From: an uncultured Eggerthellaceae bacterium
GTDB taxonomy: Bacteria > Actinomycetota > Coriobacteriia > Coriobacteriales > Eggerthellaceae
NCBI GenBank assembly: GCA_903789415.1
Contig: CAIFEG010000006.1
Location: 20,293-84,292, forward strand
Length of the DNA stretch: 64,000 nt
Direction of reading: 5' to 3'
The position numbers were made by a program, and so were the translations under genes. The notes beneath the pieces are model-generated. The model saw nothing but the letters and a program-made list of their open reading frames with translations, was not told the DNA's origin and did no database searches. Below, one piece after another: positions 62,060 to 64,000 of this stretch (position 1 is its first letter; the number at the start of each line of letters is the position of its first letter).

Positions 62060-63622
62060 CTAATCCTTTTCTTCATCCATGTAATGATCAAATTCTGCAA
62101 GAACATCTTTTTCTGGTTCCGGTGTGTGCTTCGAAACGATATAAATGACAAAAAGCGACAGAAGGAATGCGGGGAGTAACTCATATACATCAAAAACTCC
62201 GCCGAGAGGCCGGACTAATGTGTGCCATAGTAAAACGCCCAAGCAGCCAGAAATCATGCCCGCCAGAGCACCTTGTTTCGTTGTACGGCGCCAATAGAGC
62301 GCACACAGCATTAAGGGTCCGAACGATGCACCAAATCCCGCCCATGCATAGGACACGATTTGAAAAATCGAGGAGTTTTGATCAAGGGCAATAAAGACAC
62401 CGAACATAAACACGGCAAGCAGCGTAAACCGCGACACAATGAGAACTTGATTATCTGTCGCATCCTTCTTGAATACTCCACGATAGATGTTTTCTGCAAC
62501 CGAAGAACCTGCAATCAGCAAATACGACGAAGATGAACTCATGGATGCGGCAAATATTCCAGAAACAACAACACCGCAGATAAATGCCGGGAAGATCATG
62601 CGCGAAAGAACGATGAAGACATTTTCTGCAGCCGCTTCAGTAAGAAACTCCCCTGGGATTAATGCACGACCAGCAAATCCGATAAGAATTGCAGCAGTTA
62701 AAGAAAACGCACACCAGAAAACCGCGATGATGCGAGATTTTTTCACTTCTCCCGCGCTCCTGATGCCCATAAAGCGCACCAGCACCTGGGGCATGCCAAA
62801 ATAGCCCAGTCCCCAGGCAACCGTTGTAATGATGGTGATAAAACCAAAATCTGTGGGTTCACCAAATTGCGGCATACCGTCTATCAAAATTTGGTTGTTC
62901 GACGCATCAACAAGGGGAACCGCAGTTTGTGTGAGTGATAAATATCCTGGGATGCTTTGAAGGAAAGCTGCGGTGTTTTCGACTCCCCCTGCCCAGGTGA
63001 TCGATCCGACCAAAACGACCAGCAGAGCGAAAAACATCAGCATGCCTTGAACAAAGTCGGTTGCGACGACAGATAAATATCCGCCAACCATGGTGTATAA
63101 GAACACCACGATGGCACCTAAGATCATCATGGTTTGATAATCGAACCCAAACAGCGTGGCAAAAAGTCTGCCACATGTCACAAAGCAACTTCCCACATAA
63201 ATGCAGAAGAAGAACATGATGATAACCGCAGCACAAGTGGAAAGGACGTTTTTCTTATCGTGGAAGCGATTCGAGAAAAATCCCGGAAGCGTTATTGAAT
63301 CATTTGCAACTTTTGAATAAATCCGCAGACGTTTGGCTACCAATTTCCAATTGAGATAGGTTCCGAGGACAATTCCAATTCCCGTCCATACTGCCTCTGA
63401 TGCACCGGTAAAATATGCGATGCCTGGAAGTCCCATCAAAAGCCAACCCGACATATCAGATGCTTCAGCAGAAAGCGCGGTAAGCCACGGACCAACTTTT
63501 CGTCCGCCAAGATAGTATTCGGAAGTAGAAGAATTTGAACGCCTTACATATACAAAGCCGATGGTAAGGACCACGACAAAGTAAATGAGCATTGCGAGGA
63601 GTATCCAAAAATCATCACTCAT
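62060..63622 (-). CDS. putP: sodium/proline symporter, PutP type
   Basis: This 520-residue solute:sodium symporter has about thirteen transmembrane helices. STSEYYLGGRKVGPWLTALS, EASDMSGWLLMGLPG, GVVVSGIFAASMSSSSSYLL (sodium site) and AWAGFGASFGP are PutP-like. It would import proline with sodium. Other substrates of the family cannot be excluded. It is the only gene after the tRNA operon promoter and is transcribed on its own toward it. Confidence 0.9.
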   Translation of the reverse strand: MSDDFWILLAMLIYFVVVLTIGFVYVRRSNSSTSEYYLGGRKVGPWLTALSAEASDMSGWLLMGLPGIAYFTGASEAVWTGIGIVLGTYLNWKLVAKRLRIYSKVANDSITLPGFFSNRFHDKKNVLSTCAAVIIMFFFCIYVGSCFVTCGRLFATLFGFDYQTMMILGAIVVFLYTMVGGYLSVVATDFVQGMLMFFALLVVLVGSITWAGGVENTAAFLQSIPGYLSLTQTAVPLVDASNNQILIDGMPQFGEPTDFGFITIITTVAWGLGYFGMPQVLVRFMGIRSAGEVKKSRIIAVFWCAFSLTAAILIGFAGRALIPGEFLTEAAAENVFIVLSRMIFPAFICGVVVSGIFAASMSSSSSYLLIAGSSVAENIYRGVFKKDATDNQVLIVSRFTLLAVFMFGVFIALDQNSSIFQIVSYAWAGFGASFGPLMLCALYWRRTTKQGALAGMISGCLGVLLWHTLVRPLGGVFDVYELLPAFLLSLFVIYIVSKHTPEPEKDVLAEFDHYMDEEKD

Positions 63623-64000
63623 GTTGCTTTCTCCTTACTCCAAATGTCATCTTTTTTCTACACACTTTGTAAACACGAACGTCACTCGCATTATGCAAAT
63701 CCGCAGCACCAAAGACTCGAGCTGAAAAAATTTTCACTCAATTTTATATAGTGCGTAGATATTGAAGTAACAATTTAAACACAAAAATGAGGCCGCTATT
63801 GTTTCCAGTTAATGTGTATTTTTTTTCAGCGATAAAGAAACACAATTTTTTCTATGAACTTCGTTCTGCGAATAAAGGAGCCTCATTATCAGATAGAATC
63901 AAAAAGTCGTAAATCAATTATTTCTTCATTTGAATTACTATACGTTATTTGATTCCTAACTTCAACAATACAGCAAAGAATCCCTCTCACACTCAGCTGT
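63623..64000. other. A/T-rich non-coding end of the window
   Basis: This region upstream of putP has no convincing gene. It contains AATGAGGC (63786-63793) inverted as GCCTCATT (63880-63887) 87 bases further on, and many T- and A-runs. It may hold the putP promoter and the 5' part of a transcript leaving the window. Confidence 0.5.

Overview
The window is a core stretch of an actinobacterial chromosome with moderate G+C, slightly under half by eye. Class Coriobacteriia (the Atopobium/Olsenella/Eggerthella side) is the best guess. The reasons are family resemblance only: a dcw cluster with sepF, yggT and divIVA but no ftsA or mre genes, frequent TTG and GTG starts, an archaeal-looking topoisomerase I, a DUF1385 protein, and long charged tails on housekeeping proteins. 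No 16S gene is present, so the genus cannot be named. I see no phage, insertion sequence, CRISPR array or classical defence locus. Nearly all genes lie on the minus strand.

Layout. 1-2.1 kb: three tandem DegV/FakB-type fatty-acid-binding genes, the first cut by the window edge. 2.2-9.9 kb: topA, tmk, holB, ricT (PSP1) and pncB, read as one minus-strand series. 10.2 kb: a plus-strand orphan secreted protein. 10.9-14.6 kb: a DUF1385 membrane protein, thyX, a plus-strand methyltransferase and rpmE with a long tail. 14.7-23.2 kb: pepC, metG (odd KMSKS loop), tal-rho (ATGA overlap), thiN-thiD with a candidate structured RNA between them. 23.3 kb: RNase P RNA on the plus strand. 23.8-45.2 kb: the division and cell-wall cluster, in transcription order mraZ-rsmH-ftsL-ftsI-murE-murF-mraY-murD-ftsW-murG-murC-murB-ftsQ-ftsZ-pgeF-yggS-sepF-yggT-divIVA. 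A promoter carrying MraZ boxes precedes mraZ. 45.5-49.7 kb: xerD with a minisatellite, pyrG and nadK. 49.9-55.4 kb: murJ, an asparagine-synthetase-like amidotransferase and, divergent from it, a D-aspartate-ligase-like ATP-grasp enzyme. 55.5-57.3 kb: ybaK, tRNA-Gln and a patatin. 57.4-61.9 kb: a translation block reading tRNA-Tyr, tRNA-Thr, tRNA-Met, tuf, rpmG, tRNA-Trp, secE, nusG, rplK, rplA from a near-consensus promoter. 62-63.6 kb: a PutP-type symporter.

How the genes fit together. The dcw cluster supplies the cytoplasmic steps from UDP-MurNAc to lipid II (murB, murC, murD, murE, murF, mraY, murG). It also supplies the septal synthase (ftsW, ftsI), its regulators (ftsQ, ftsL) and the Z-ring with its membrane anchors (ftsZ, sepF, divIVA). 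MurJ, 5 kb away, would flip lipid II. The neighbouring Asl-like ligase and AsnB-like amidotransferase could build a D-Asp/D-Asn cross-bridge on the same precursor; this is the most interesting functional hypothesis here. A second theme is arginine-rich or lysine/alanine-rich disordered extensions on FtsQ, FtsW, FtsI, SepF, Rho, L31, SecE, RicT and TopA. Smaller points are a TPP-riboswitch-like but incomplete RNA before thiD, a likely L1 autoregulatory hairpin before rplK, and several unexplained inverted repeats.
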